DNA from: Pseudomonas sp. GM48
Lineage (GTDB): Bacteria > Pseudomonadota > Gammaproteobacteria > Pseudomonadales > Pseudomonadaceae
DNA: 64,000 bases
Direction of reading: 5' to 3'
Assembly: GCF_000282335.1 (NCBI RefSeq)
Contig: NZ_AKJM01000034.1
Span: forward strand, 1-64,000
The notes under the pieces are model-generated. The model searched no databases. It was not told the DNA's origin and saw nothing but the letters and a program-made list of their open reading frames with translations. Positions 9,071 through 20,456 of this stretch are shown here, piece after piece (the first letter of the stretch is position 1; every line of letters starts with the position of its first letter). A program made the translations under genes and the position numbers.

Positions 9071-11590
9071 ATGGGCAATATCAAACAAGACGCCATGCCG
9101 GTGATTCGCGACGTACGTGATTTCGATCAGCGTTCCGGCAACCTCCTCGAACGGCTGGTGTTCAACTTCCGTCCGCTGTTCATGCTGCTGATGGCCTTGG
9201 CTACCGTGGTGCTTGGCTACATGGCGGCAACGCGTCTGGAGCTGCGCCCCAGCTTCGAGAAAATGATTCCGCAGAGCCAGCCGTACATCCAGAACTTCCT
9301 GGAAAACCGCGCTTCCCTGCGCGGGTTGGGCAACTCGGTGCGGGTGGTGGTGGAGAACACCCAGGGCGATATTTTCGACCCCGAATACCTCGACGTACTC
9401 AAGCAGGTCAACGACCAGTTGTTCCTCACTGAAGGTGTCGACCGCGCCTGGATGAAGTCGCTGTGGAGCCCGGCCGTGCGCTGGACCGAAGTCACCGAGG
9501 ACGGTTTCCAGGGTGGCCCGGTGATGCCCGACACCTATTCAGGGCAGCCTGAACAGATCGAACAGCTGCGCCAGAACATTTCCCGCGCCGGCATTGTCGG
9601 CAGCCTGGTGGCCAGCGACTTCAAGTCGACCATGCTGATCGTGCCGCTGCTGGACAAAGCCGCCGCCGGTGGCCAGCGCATCAACTACCACGCGTTCTCG
9701 CAGATGCTCGAAGAGCAGTTGCGCGACAAGATCGAATACGCCGGCGACAGCGCAGTGCGTAAATCCGGGGTAGAAGGCACCGGCCATTACAAGGTGCGGG
9801 TGATCGGCTTCGCCAAACTCATGGGCGACCTGATCGACGGCCTGATTCAGGTGATGATGTTTTTCGGTCTGGCGGTGGTCACTTCGCTGGCCATCATCTA
9901 CGCCTATACCCGTTGCGTGCGCAGCACCTTGCTGGTGGTCGGCTGCTCGCTGATCGCGGTGGTCTGGCAACTGGGCATCGTCGCCTGGCTCGGTTACGCC
10001 ATCGATCCATACTCGGTGCTGGTGCCGTTTTTGATCTTCGCCATCGGCGTGTCTCACGCCGCGCAGAAGATGAACGGCATCATGCAGGACATCGCCCGTG
10101 GCACCCACAAGCTGATCGCAGCGCGCTACACCTTCCGCCGTCTGTTCATCGCTGGCGTCACCGCGTTGCTGGCCGATGCCGTGGGTTTCGCCGTGTTGAT
10201 GCTGATCGACATTCCGGTGATCCAGGACCTGGCGATCACCGCCAGCATCGGCGTCGCGGTGCTGATTTTCACCTCGCTGTTGCTGATGCCGGTGGCACTG
10301 TCCTATGTCGGCGTCGGCGCCAAGGCTGCCGAGCGTGCATTGAAAATCGACACCCGTGCCGAAAAGCATAAAGGCTTCGGTCGGTTGTGGGACGCGCTCG
10401 ATCGCTTCACCACCGCCAAGTGGGCCACAGGCGCCGTGCTGGTCGCGGTATTGATGGGCATTGGCGGTTACGTGGTCAGCCTCAACCTGAAGATCGGTGA
10501 CTTGGAAAGCGGTGCCCCGGAGTTGCGCGCCGACTCGCGCTACAACCGTGACAACGCCTACATCACCCAGCATTACGCGCTGTCCAGCGACCTGTTCGCG
10601 GTGATGATCAAGACGGCGCCGGAAGGCTGCCTGAACTACAAGACCCTGGTGCTCGCCGACCGTTTGGCCTGGGAGCTGCAACAGTATCCGGGCGTGCAGG
10701 CGACCGCTTCGCTGGTCAACGCGGTACGGCAGATCACCGCCGGCACCTACGAAGGCAACCCCAAGCTCAACAGCATCCAGCGCAACCAGGACGTGCTCAA
10801 CTATGCCGCACAGCAAGCCTCGGTCAACTCGCCGGAGCTGTTCAACACCGAATGCTCGCTGATGCCAGTGATCGCTTTCCTCAAGGATCACAAGGCCGAA
10901 ACCCTCGATGCGGTGGTCGCTATCGCCGACAAATTCGCCAAGGAAAACAGCACCGGGGATCGCCAGTTCCTGCTCGCCGCCGGCAGCGCCGGTATCGAGG
11001 CAGCGACCAACATCGTGGTGCGCGAAGCCAATCACACCATGCTGCTGTATGTGTACGCAGCGGTGACGCTGTTCTGCCTGATCACCTTCCGCAGCTGGCG
11101 GGCCACGCTGGTGGCGCTGTTGCCGCTGGTGCTGACCTCAATCCTCTGCGAAGCCTTGATGGTGGCCATGGGCATCGGCGTGAAAGTCGCGACCCTACCG
11201 GTGATCGCCCTCGGCGTCGGCATCGGCGTGGACTACGCCCTGTACCTGCTCAGCGTGCAACTGCACTTCCAGCGCCAGGGCTTGCCGTTGTCCCTGGCCT
11301 ACCGCAACGCCGTCTCGTTTACCGGCCGGGTGGTCGGGCTGGTGGGCATCACCCTCGCCGCCGGCGTGGTGTGTTGGGTCTGGTCGCCGATCAAGTTCCA
11401 GGCCGACATGGGCATCCTGCTGACCTTCATGTTCCTGTGGAACATGCTCGGTGCGCTGATCCTGATTCCGGCCCTGTCGTATTTCCTGCTGCGCGAACGG
11501 GCTCCTCAGCCGGGTTCTGTTACCGCAGCCGAGAACACTGAATCCACTGAACGTCCGGGCATGCCCCATGCCCTGACCACTTCCGAGTAA
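9071..11590 (+). CDS. RND/MMPL family transporter
   Basis: An 839-residue inner-membrane exporter of the MMPL/HpnN-like RND group. It has a TM helix near residues 32-52, a periplasmic loop (about 55-260), a TM cluster (about 260-430, including LVPFLIFAIGVSHAAQKMNG), a second loop and a second TM cluster whose core is VIALGVGIGVDYALYLL. This group moves lipids or other hydrophobic molecules. The ATG at 9071 follows the Ycf48-like stop by 16 bases with AGAGCGAG upstream; the longer upstream frame overlaps the Ycf48-like gene and is rejected. Part of the 4.3-15.0 kb cluster. Confidence 0.88.
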   Translation: MGNIKQDAMPVIRDVRDFDQRSGNLLERLVFNFRPLFMLLMALATVVLGYMAATRLELRPSFEKMIPQSQPYIQNFLENRASLRGLGNSVRVVVENTQGDIFDPEYLDVLKQVNDQLFLTEGVDRAWMKSLWSPAVRWTEVTEDGFQGGPVMPDTYSGQPEQIEQLRQNISRAGIVGSLVASDFKSTMLIVPLLDKAAAGGQRINYHAFSQMLEEQLRDKIEYAGDSAVRKSGVEGTGHYKVRVIGFAKLMGDLIDGLIQVMMFFGLAVVTSLAIIYAYTRCVRSTLLVVGCSLIAVVWQLGIVAWLGYAIDPYSVLVPFLIFAIGVSHAAQKMNGIMQDIARGTHKLIAARYTFRRLFIAGVTALLADAVGFAVLMLIDIPVIQDLAITASIGVAVLIFTSLLLMPVALSYVGVGAKAAERALKIDTRAEKHKGFGRLWDALDRFTTAKWATGAVLVAVLMGIGGYVVSLNLKIGDLESGAPELRADSRYNRDNAYITQHYALSSDLFAVMIKTAPEGCLNYKTLVLADRLAWELQQYPGVQATASLVNAVRQITAGTYEGNPKLNSIQRNQDVLNYAAQQASVNSPELFNTECSLMPVIAFLKDHKAETLDAVVAIADKFAKENSTGDRQFLLAAGSAGIEAATNIVVREANHTMLLYVYAAVTLFCLITFRSWRATLVALLPLVLTSILCEALMVAMGIGVKVATLPVIALGVGIGVDYALYLLSVQLHFQRQGLPLSLAYRNAVSFTGRVVGLVGITLAAGVVCWVWSPIKFQADMGILLTFMFLWNMLGALILIPALSYFLLRERAPQPGSVTAAENTESTERPGMPHALTTSE

Positions 11591-11596
11591 GCCAAG

Positions 11597-13375
<1,779 letters not shown>

Positions 13376-13398
13376 TCGAAGGACAAGGAACTCCAACC

Positions 13399-15042
13399 AT
13401 GCTGAATACAAAAATAATCCCGCCCGCCGACGGCGCTTATGCCTATCCCTTGCTGATCAAGCAATTGCTGCTGTCTGGCGTGCGTTATGAGCCGGGCCGG
13501 GAAATCGTCTACGCCGACAAACTGCGCTACAGCTACCAGACGCTGAACCAGCGCATTCGCCGCCTGGCCAATGCGCTGACGGCGGCCGGGGTCAAGGCCG
13601 GTGACACCGTGGCCCTGCTCGACTGGGACAGCCACCGCTACCTGGAATGCTTCTTCGCCGTGCCGATGATCGGCGCGGTGCTGCACACGGTGAACATTCG
13701 CCTGTCACCGGAGCAGGTGCTGTTCACCATGAACCACGCCGAGGATGACCTGGTGCTGGTGCATGACGACTTCCTGCCCCTGGTCGAGCAGATCCACGGA
13801 CGGCTGGAAACCGTAAAAGGCTACCTGCAGCTCACCGATGACGAGGCGACCAAGACGTCACTGCCGGTGCTCGGTGAGTACGAGCAGTTGCTGTCCCTGG
13901 CCCCGGACCAATACGACTTCCCCGATTTCGACGAGAACTCGGTCGCCACGCTGTTCTACACCACCGGCACCACCGGTGACCCGAAAGGCGTGTACTTCAG
14001 CCATCGGCAACTGGTGCTGCACACCCTGAATGCCGTCGGCACCCTGGGCGTCTATCAGGGCCAGCCGCTGCTGCGCTCCGACGATGTGTACATGCCAATC
14101 ACGCCGATGTTCCACGTGCATGCGTGGGGCGTGCCTTATGTCGCGACCCTGATGGGCATCAAGCAGGTGTATCCGGGCCGCTACGAGCCCAACAGCCTGG
14201 TCAAGCTGTACCGCGAAGAGAAGGTGACCTTCTCCCACTGCGTGCCGACCATCCTGCAGATGATCCTCAACTGCGAGGAAGGCAAGGCGACCCGTTTCGA
14301 TGGATGGAAAATGCTCCTCGGCGGCAGCGCACTGACGCTTGGCATCGCCAGTGAAGCCAGCGCCAAAGGCATGGTGGTGCACGCCGGCTACGGCATGTCG
14401 GAAACCTGCCCGTTGCTGTGCCTGACCTATCTGCGTGACGAAGACCTTCAGCTATCCGCCGAAGCGCAACTGCCGACCCGTATCAAGACCGGCACGCCGG
14501 TGCCGTTGGTCGACCTGAAAATCATCGACGCCGACGGCAATGACGTGGCCCATGACGGCGAGTCCCTTGGCGAGATCGTGGTGCGCGCGCCGTGGCTGAC
14601 CCAGGGCTATCTCAAAGCCCCGGACAAAGGCGCGGAGTTGTGGCTCAACGGCTGGCTGCACACCGGCGACATGGCCTCGATCGACAAACTGGGCGGCGTG
14701 GAAATCAAGGACCGGATCAAGGACGTGATCAAGACCGGCGGCGAGTGGATCAGCTCCCTGGAACTGGAAAGCCTGATCAGTGAATACCCGGCCGTCATGT
14801 CCGTCGCTGTTGTGGGCATTGTCGATGAACAGTGGGGCGAACGCCCCATGGCCATGGTCGTCAGCGAGCCGGGCCAATACCTGGATCGCAAGATTCTGGA
14901 GACGCACCTGCAAGCCTTCGTCGACGGCGGCCGCATCAACAAATGGGCGATCCCCAAGCAGTTCAAGTTCGTCGCCGAAATCCCCAAGACCAGCGTCGGC
15001 AAGATCAACAAGAAACTGATCCGGGAAAGCGAAGCGAACTGA
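13399..15042 (+). CDS. Fatty-acyl-CoA ligase (AMP-binding)
   Basis: A 547-residue adenylate-forming ligase. The P-loop-like motif LFYTTGTTGDPKGVYFSHRQ is near residue 190, the A5-type motif is GYGMSETCPL, and the C-terminal part has GWLHTGDMASIDKLGG, IKDRIKDVIKTGGEWIS and the lysine-containing KTSVGKINKK at the end. It activates a medium- or long-chain acid to its CoA ester, feeding the dehydrogenase encoded just upstream. ATG 13399 has AAGGA upstream; the frame extends back to 13342 inside the preceding gene, which is unlikely to be used. Confidence 0.9.
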   Translation: MLNTKIIPPADGAYAYPLLIKQLLLSGVRYEPGREIVYADKLRYSYQTLNQRIRRLANALTAAGVKAGDTVALLDWDSHRYLECFFAVPMIGAVLHTVNIRLSPEQVLFTMNHAEDDLVLVHDDFLPLVEQIHGRLETVKGYLQLTDDEATKTSLPVLGEYEQLLSLAPDQYDFPDFDENSVATLFYTTGTTGDPKGVYFSHRQLVLHTLNAVGTLGVYQGQPLLRSDDVYMPITPMFHVHAWGVPYVATLMGIKQVYPGRYEPNSLVKLYREEKVTFSHCVPTILQMILNCEEGKATRFDGWKMLLGGSALTLGIASEASAKGMVVHAGYGMSETCPLLCLTYLRDEDLQLSAEAQLPTRIKTGTPVPLVDLKIIDADGNDVAHDGESLGEIVVRAPWLTQGYLKAPDKGAELWLNGWLHTGDMASIDKLGGVEIKDRIKDVIKTGGEWISSLELESLISEYPAVMSVAVVGIVDEQWGERPMAMVVSEPGQYLDRKILETHLQAFVDGGRINKWAIPKQFKFVAEIPKTSVGKINKKLIRESEAN

Positions 15043-15064
15043 GGGATAAACCTGGCACTGTTGT

Positions 15065-15164
15065 TGTAGGAGCGAGCTTGCTCGCGATGGACTAGAGAGC
15101 GCCGCGTTTAACCAGGAAACACGCGTTATCGTTGACGACCATCGCGAGCGAGCTCGCTCCTACA
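15065..15164. repeat. REP inverted pair (BIME)
   Basis: Arms 15065-15090 (TGTAGGAGCGAGCTTGC...) and 15139-15164 are near-perfect reverse complements. The spacer ends CGCGTTATCGTTGACGAC, shared with the element at 61869. Confidence 0.9.
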
Positions 15165-15327
15165 GGAATCCAACAGCGGGCGGTTTCTGGAAAGTTTGTG
15201 GGGCGTCATCTTTGTCATAGTCCTGGCCAGAGATAACACCTCGTTGGTCGCAGTTTTCAGCGCTTGTGCCAAGCTGAACGGGGTGTTGAACCGCCGTGCA
15301 TCAGTCAAACCCCAGGAAGCCCACGAC

Positions 15328-15672
15328 ATGAACCTCACCCGTGCATCAAGCGTCCGCCACGAGTTCTACAAGGCCGTCTGGTTCTACTTCAAAGTGGTGT
15401 GGCCGATCTTCTCGATACTGCTGCTAGTGATCATTGCGTTCGGCCTCATCATCGCCCACCTCGAAGGGTGGAGCCCGTATGACGGCGTCTACTTCGCCTT
15501 CGTGACCGGCCTGACCATTGGCTACGGAGAACTGGTGCCCAAGCTCGGCGTCTCGCGAGTGTTGGCGATCTTGCTGGGTTTCAATGGGGTGCTGATGACG
15601 GCGACGTTTGCGGCGATCAGTGTCCGGGCGATTGAAGTGACGGTGACGGCGGCAGCGAAGGGCAAGGAATAG
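15328..15672 (+). CDS. Two-TM ion channel (potassium channel-like)
   Basis: A 114-residue membrane protein with two hydrophobic helices (about 22-48 and 72-95) flanking a pore loop, FVTGLTIGYGELVPKLG, whose TIGYGE matches the potassium selectivity filter. This is the minimal 2TM channel architecture (ion channel 2 family). There is no cytoplasmic ligand domain, so gating is unknown. AGGAA lies ahead of the ATG at 15328. It is flanked on both sides by REP pairs, so it is probably transcribed alone. Confidence 0.85.
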   Translation: MNLTRASSVRHEFYKAVWFYFKVVWPIFSILLLVIIAFGLIIAHLEGWSPYDGVYFAFVTGLTIGYGELVPKLGVSRVLAILLGFNGVLMTATFAAISVRAIEVTVTAAAKGKE

Positions 15673-15694
15673 GGGCAACCAACACTCACCCTCC

Positions 15695-15784
15695 TGTGGG
15701 AGCGGGCTTGCTCGCGAAGGGCCCAGCACATTCAACATCAATGTCGCCTGGACTGACGCCTTCGCGAGCAAGCCCGCTCCCACA
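15695..15784. repeat. REP inverted pair (BIME)
   Basis: Arms begin TGTGGGAGCGGGCTTGC at 15695 and end with the reverse complement at 15784. It lies between the convergent channel gene and the fds operon, where it may act as a bidirectional transcript end. Confidence 0.9.
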
Positions 15785-15808
15785 GTTATTCATCCGGGAT
15801 CCTTCAGG

Positions 15809-16030
15809 CTAAGCCTCCCAGCCCGCCCCACTCACCGCCGCCTGCGCCAGCGGGTGCAAATCCGCCCCCAGATGCTCGGTCTGCCAGGCCAGCAACTCCT
15901 TGCGCATGCCGGGCGTCCAGTACATCTGCAGATGATTACGCACGCCGAGCACGGCCAGTTGCTGGTCCGGTTCACTGGTGAAGTACTGGGCGATCTGGTT
16001 GGCCATCTTGATCAGGTTTTCAGTGCTCAT
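15809..16030 (-). CDS. fdsD: Formate dehydrogenase delta subunit
   Basis: A 73-residue protein of the FdsD family: it opens LIKMANQIAQYFTSEP and has the conserved WTPGMRKELLAW segment. FdsD is the small subunit of the soluble NAD-dependent formate dehydrogenase and is needed for a stable, active complex. Its ATG overlaps the fdsA stop by ATGA (16027-16030). In many organisms fdsC (fdhD), for cofactor sulfuration, lies between fdsA and fdsD; it is absent here. Confidence 0.9.
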   Translation of the reverse strand: MSTENLIKMANQIAQYFTSEPDQQLAVLGVRNHLQMYWTPGMRKELLAWQTEHLGADLHPLAQAAVSGAGWEA

Positions 16031-18900
16031 CGGCGTACCTCCGCTTTCGCCTGACGGCGTTCTTTGAGTAGACGATGCTGTTCGTCACTGAATTCCTGAT
16101 AGCGTTTTTGCCACTCGGAAGGGTGATAGACGCGGCTGACTTCCACAGCGGTGACCTTGTACTCCGGACAGTTGGTGGCCCAGTCGGAGTTGTCGGTGGT
16201 GATCACGTTGGCCCCCGATTCCGGGAAGTGGAAAGTGGTGTACACCACGCCCGGGGCCACTCGTTCGGTGACCCGCGCACGCAGTACGGTCTGGCCGGCG
16301 CGGCTGCCGATGCCGACCCAGTCACCTTCGTTGATACCACGGCTCTCGGCGTCGCTCGGGTGGATTTCCAAGCGGTCTTCGTCGTGCCAGGCGACGTTGT
16401 CGGTACGCCGGGTCTGGGCGCCGACGTTGTACTGGCTGAGGATGCGCCCGGTGGTCAGCAGCAGCGGATAGCGACTGTTGACCTTCTCCTCGGTGGGCAC
16501 ATAACCAGTGAGCATGAAGCGCCCCTTGCCGCGCACGAATTGCTCGATGTGCATGGTCGGCGTGCCGTCCGGTGCCTCGGCGTTGCACGGCCATTGCAGG
16601 CTGCCGTGGCGGTCCAGTTCGGCGTAGCTGACGTTGGTGAAGGTCGGCGTCAGGCTGGCGATTTCGTCCATGATTTCCGATGGATGTTTGTAGTTCATCG
16701 GATAACCCAGGGCGTTGGCCAGGGCCACGGTGCCTTCCCAGTCGGCCTTGCCGCCCAGCGGCTCCATGACCTTGCGCACCCGGGAGATGCGCCGCTCGGC
16801 ATTGGTGAAGGTGCCGTCTTTTTCCAGGAACGAACTGCCCGGCAGGAACACATGGGCGAACTTGGCGGTTTCGTTGAGGAAAATATCCTGCACCACCACG
16901 CACTCCATCGCCGACAAAGCGGCGGTGACGTGCTGGGTATTCGGATCGCTTTGGGCGATGTCCTCGCCCTGGCAATACAGGCCTTTGAAACTGCCGGCCA
17001 GGGCCGACTCGAACATGTTGGGGATGCGCAGACCCGGATCAGGTTGCAGGGTGACGTTCCATGCCTGTTCGAACTGCGCCCGCACCACTTCGTTGGAAAT
17101 GTGCCGGTAACCGGGCAATTCGTGGGGGAAGGAACCCATGTCGCAGGAGCCCTGCACGTTGTTCTGCCCGCGCAACGGGTTCACGCCCACGCCTTCGCGG
17201 CCGATGTTGCCAGTGACCATGGCCAGGTTGGCGATGCCCATGACCGCGGTGCTGCCCTGGCTGTGCTCGGTGACGCCCAGGCCGTAGTAGATCGCCGCGT
17301 TGCCGCCGGTGGCATACAGACGAGCGGCAGCACGGATGTCGGCAGCGGCGACGCCGCAGACAGGGCCAAGGGCTTCCGGCGAGTTTTCCGCACGGCTGAC
17401 GAATTCGCTCCAACGGGCGAAATCGCTGCCCTCGCAGCGGGCGTCGATAAAGGCCTGGTTGAGCAAGCCTTCGGTGACGATAACGTGGGCCAATGCGTTG
17501 AGCATGGCGACGTTGGTGCCCGGGCGCAGGGCCAGGTGCAGTTCGGCGCGGGCATGCACCGTGTCCACCAGATCAATGCGACGCGGGTCGATGACGATCA
17601 GCCGCGCACCTTCACGCAGGCGGCGTTTGAGCTGGGAGGCGAACACCGGGTGGGCGTCGCTGGGGTTGGCGCCCATCACCAGAATCACGTCGGCCTGCAT
17701 CACCGAATCGAAACTCTGGGTGCCGGCGGACTCGCCCAAGGTTTGTTTCAGGCCATAGCCGGTCGGCGAGTGGCAGACCCGCGCACAGGTGTCGACGTTG
17801 TTGTTGCCGAAGGCCGCACGCACCAGTTTTTGCACCAGATAGGTTTCTTCGTTGGTGCAGCGGCTGGAGGTAATGCCACCGATGGAGTCGCGGCCGTATT
17901 TCTGCTGCAACCGACGGAACTCGCTGGCGGCGTAGGTCACCGCTTCATCCCAGCTGACTTCCTGCCACGGGTCGTTGATGTGCTTGCGGATCATCGGTTT
18001 GGTGATGCGATCCGGGTGGGTGGCGTAGCCCCAGGCAAAGCGCCCCTTGACGCAGGAGTGGCCGTGGTTGGCCTGACCGTTCTTGTCCGGAACCATGCGC
18101 ACCAGTTGGTCGCCTTTCATCTCGGCACGGAACGAGCAGCCCACGCCGCAATAGGCGCAAGTGGTGATCACGCTGCGTTCCGGTTGACCCAGTTCGACCA
18201 CGCTTTTTTCCATCAAGGTCGCAGTCGGGCAGGCTTGCACACAGGCGCCGCAGGACACGCATTCCGATTCGAGGAAATTCTCGCCACCGGCGGCGGCCAC
18301 GCGGGATTCGAAACCGCGCCCGGTAATGGTCAGGGCAAAGGTGCCCTGGGTTTCTTCGCAGGCGCGCACGCAGCGGTTACAGACGATGCACTTGCTCGGG
18401 TCGTAGTCGAAGTAGGGGTTGGACGTGTCCTTCACATCGGCCAGATGGTTGTCGCCTTCATAGCCGTAGCGCACCTCCCGCAGGCCGACTTGGCCGGCGA
18501 CGGTTTGCAGCTCGCAGTTGCCGTTGGCCGAGCAGGTCAGGCAGTCCAGCGGGTGATCGGAAATGTACAGCTCCATGACGTTGCGCCGCAGGGTGGCGAG
18601 CTTCGGCGTCTGCGTGTGCACGGTCATGCCTTCAGTGACTGGCGTGGTGCAGGACGCCGGGTAGCCGCGCATGCCATCGATCTCCACCAGGCACATGCGG
18701 CAGGAGCCGAAGGCTTCCAGGCTGTCGGTGGCACAGAGTTTGGGAATGGTGGTGCCCAGCAGCGCAGCGGCGCGCATCACCGAAGTGCCTTCGGGCACGC
18801 TGATGCTGCGGCCGTCGATGTTCAGGGTGACTTGCACCAGGCTGTCGCGGGCCGGAGTGCCCAGATCGATGTCGGTTTTCGGGTCGAAGAGAGTGATCAT
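16027..18900 (-). CDS. fdsA: NAD-dependent formate dehydrogenase, catalytic alpha subunit
   Basis: A 957-residue molybdopterin subunit that oxidises formate to CO2. The N-terminal third has a [2Fe-2S] domain (FGSCRMCLVEIDG), an NuoG-type His/Cys cluster (HPLDCLTCSANGNCELQ), and two [4Fe-4S] motifs (CIVCNRCVRACEE and CVSCGACVQACP). Then comes the formate dehydrogenase domain: CAYCGVGCSF cluster, and ARVCHSPTGYGL, in which Cys is the expected molybdenum ligand and the His is typical of formate dehydrogenases. ATG at 18900 begins the family-like MITLFDP and overlaps the fdsB stop; a longer frame to 19020 lies inside fdsB and is not credible. Confidence 0.95.
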   Translation of the reverse strand: MITLFDPKTDIDLGTPARDSLVQVTLNIDGRSISVPEGTSVMRAAALLGTTIPKLCATDSLEAFGSCRMCLVEIDGMRGYPASCTTPVTEGMTVHTQTPKLATLRRNVMELYISDHPLDCLTCSANGNCELQTVAGQVGLREVRYGYEGDNHLADVKDTSNPYFDYDPSKCIVCNRCVRACEETQGTFALTITGRGFESRVAAAGGENFLESECVSCGACVQACPTATLMEKSVVELGQPERSVITTCAYCGVGCSFRAEMKGDQLVRMVPDKNGQANHGHSCVKGRFAWGYATHPDRITKPMIRKHINDPWQEVSWDEAVTYAASEFRRLQQKYGRDSIGGITSSRCTNEETYLVQKLVRAAFGNNNVDTCARVCHSPTGYGLKQTLGESAGTQSFDSVMQADVILVMGANPSDAHPVFASQLKRRLREGARLIVIDPRRIDLVDTVHARAELHLALRPGTNVAMLNALAHVIVTEGLLNQAFIDARCEGSDFARWSEFVSRAENSPEALGPVCGVAAADIRAAARLYATGGNAAIYYGLGVTEHSQGSTAVMGIANLAMVTGNIGREGVGVNPLRGQNNVQGSCDMGSFPHELPGYRHISNEVVRAQFEQAWNVTLQPDPGLRIPNMFESALAGSFKGLYCQGEDIAQSDPNTQHVTAALSAMECVVVQDIFLNETAKFAHVFLPGSSFLEKDGTFTNAERRISRVRKVMEPLGGKADWEGTVALANALGYPMNYKHPSEIMDEIASLTPTFTNVSYAELDRHGSLQWPCNAEAPDGTPTMHIEQFVRGKGRFMLTGYVPTEEKVNSRYPLLLTTGRILSQYNVGAQTRRTDNVAWHDEDRLEIHPSDAESRGINEGDWVGIGSRAGQTVLRARVTERVAPGVVYTTFHFPESGANVITTDNSDWATNCPEYKVTAVEVSRVYHPSEWQKRYQEFSDEQHRLLKERRQAKAEVRR

Positions 18901-20456
18901 TGCTCGGCCTCCGAGGGCTGCAAGCCGAAGTCGGCGGGGAAGTGCTTGAGGGCGCTGGCGACCGGAAAGGAAACCATGCCGCCCAACGCGCACAGCGAAC
19001 CGTATTGCAGGGTGTCGCACAGGTCCTTGAGGATGATCACCTGCTCATCGCGACCGTTCTGGTCAGGCGCGGCCAGCAGGCGGTCGATTACCTCAACGCC
19101 ACGGGTCGAGCCGATGCGGCACGGCGTGCATTTGCCACAGGATTCCTCGGCGCAGAACTCCATCGCGAAGCGCGCCATGTGGGCCATGTCCAATGTGTCG
19201 TCAGCCACCACCACACCACCGTGACCGAGCATCGCGCCAGTGGCGGCGAAGGCCTCGTAATCCAGCGGCGTGTCGAATTGCGAAGGCGGCACCCAGGCAC
19301 CGAGCGGGCCACCTACCTGCGCCGCCTTCAGCGGCCGGCCACTGGCGGTCCCTCCGCCGTAGTCTTCCACCAGTTCCCGCAGGGTCAGGCCAAAGGCCCG
19401 TTCCACCAGCCCGCCCTGACGAACATTGCCCGCCAGCTGGAAGGGCATGGTGCCCAGGGAACGGCCCATGCCGTAATCGCGATAGAACTGCGCGCCCTTG
19501 GCCAGAATCAGCGGCACCGAGGCCAGAGTCAGTACGTTGTGCACCAGCGTCGGCTGACCGAACAGCCCCTTCAACGCCGGAATCGGTGGCTTGGCGCGGA
19601 CGATCCCGCGCTTGCCTTCGAGCGAGTCCAGCAGCGCGGTTTCTTCACCGCAGATGTACGCGCCGGCACCGACGCGTACTTCCATATCGAAAGCCTGACC
19701 GCTGCCGCCAACATTGGCGCCCAGGTAACCGGCATCTCGGGCGATGTTCAACGCTGCACGCAGCGTGGCCACGGCATCTGGATATTCCGAGCGCACATAG
19801 ATGTAGCCGAAGGTGGCGCCGACGGTAATGCCGGCAATCGCCATGCCTTCGATCAGCAGGAAGGGGTCGCCTTCCATCAACATGCGGTCAGCAAAGGTGC
19901 CGGAGTCGCCTTCGTCGGCGTTGCACACAATGTACTTTTGCGCAGCTTCGGTAGCGCGCACCGTGCGCCATTTGATCCCGGCCGGGAACGCCGCGCCGCC
20001 ACGGCCACGCAGGCCTGAATCGAACACCGCTGTCGCGGTTTGCTCGCCGCCAAGGGCGATGGCCCTTGTTAAACCTTCGAAACCGCCATGGGCTCGGTAA
20101 TCGTCCAGCGACAGCGGCCGGGTGATGCCGGCGCGGGCGAACAGCAGGCGTTGTTGAGTCTTCAGATAAGGCAATTCTTCCACCAGACCCAAGGCCAGCG
20201 GGTGGGCGGACGGTTCGCCTTCCAAGGCATCAAGCACGGACAGCACATCGGCAGCAGTCAACGGGCCGAAGCCAATACGACCTTGCGGGGTGTCCATTTC
20301 CAGTAGAGGTTCCAGCCAATACAGGCCGCGTGAACTGGTGCGCTGCAGTTCCAGCGGCAGATTGCGTTCCTTGGCTTGAGTGATCAGGGCCGTCGAGACC
20401 TCGTCGGCACCTACGGCACGAGCCAGCGAATCACAGGGCAGATAAAGAGTCGGCAT
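18897..20456 (-). CDS. fdsB: NAD-dependent formate dehydrogenase, beta subunit (NuoF-like)
   Basis: A 520-residue flavoprotein that passes electrons to NAD+. It combines a thioredoxin-like N-terminus (about 1-110) with a NuoF-like core: GLRGRGGAAFPAGIKW (NADH/FMN-binding glycine-rich loop), NADEGDSGTFADR (FMN region) and CGKCTPCRIGSTRG ([4Fe-4S] cluster), followed by DLCDTLQYGSLCALGG. Start ATG 20456 overlaps the fdsG stop by ATGA, so fdsG-fdsB-fdsA-fdsD are all coupled by four-base overlaps. Confidence 0.94.
   Translation of the reverse strand: MPTLYLPCDSLARAVGADEVSTALITQAKERNLPLELQRTSSRGLYWLEPLLEMDTPQGRIGFGPLTAADVLSVLDALEGEPSAHPLALGLVEELPYLKTQQRLLFARAGITRPLSLDDYRAHGGFEGLTRAIALGGEQTATAVFDSGLRGRGGAAFPAGIKWRTVRATEAAQKYIVCNADEGDSGTFADRMLMEGDPFLLIEGMAIAGITVGATFGYIYVRSEYPDAVATLRAALNIARDAGYLGANVGGSGQAFDMEVRVGAGAYICGEETALLDSLEGKRGIVRAKPPIPALKGLFGQPTLVHNVLTLASVPLILAKGAQFYRDYGMGRSLGTMPFQLAGNVRQGGLVERAFGLTLRELVEDYGGGTASGRPLKAAQVGGPLGAWVPPSQFDTPLDYEAFAATGAMLGHGGVVVADDTLDMAHMARFAMEFCAEESCGKCTPCRIGSTRGVEVIDRLLAAPDQNGRDEQVIILKDLCDTLQYGSLCALGGMVSFPVASALKHFPADFGLQPSEAEQ

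Noticed and set aside
9539..11035. Long minus-strand open frame opposite the RND exporter
   Set aside because: His/Gln/Gly-rich shadow translation with no domain; the plus-strand exporter has coherent TM segments.
16075..19224. 1049-codon plus-strand open frame
   Set aside because: It is antisense to fdsA and part of fdsB, whose protein has all expected cofactor motifs. The long frame is a codon-bias artefact of GC-rich DNA.
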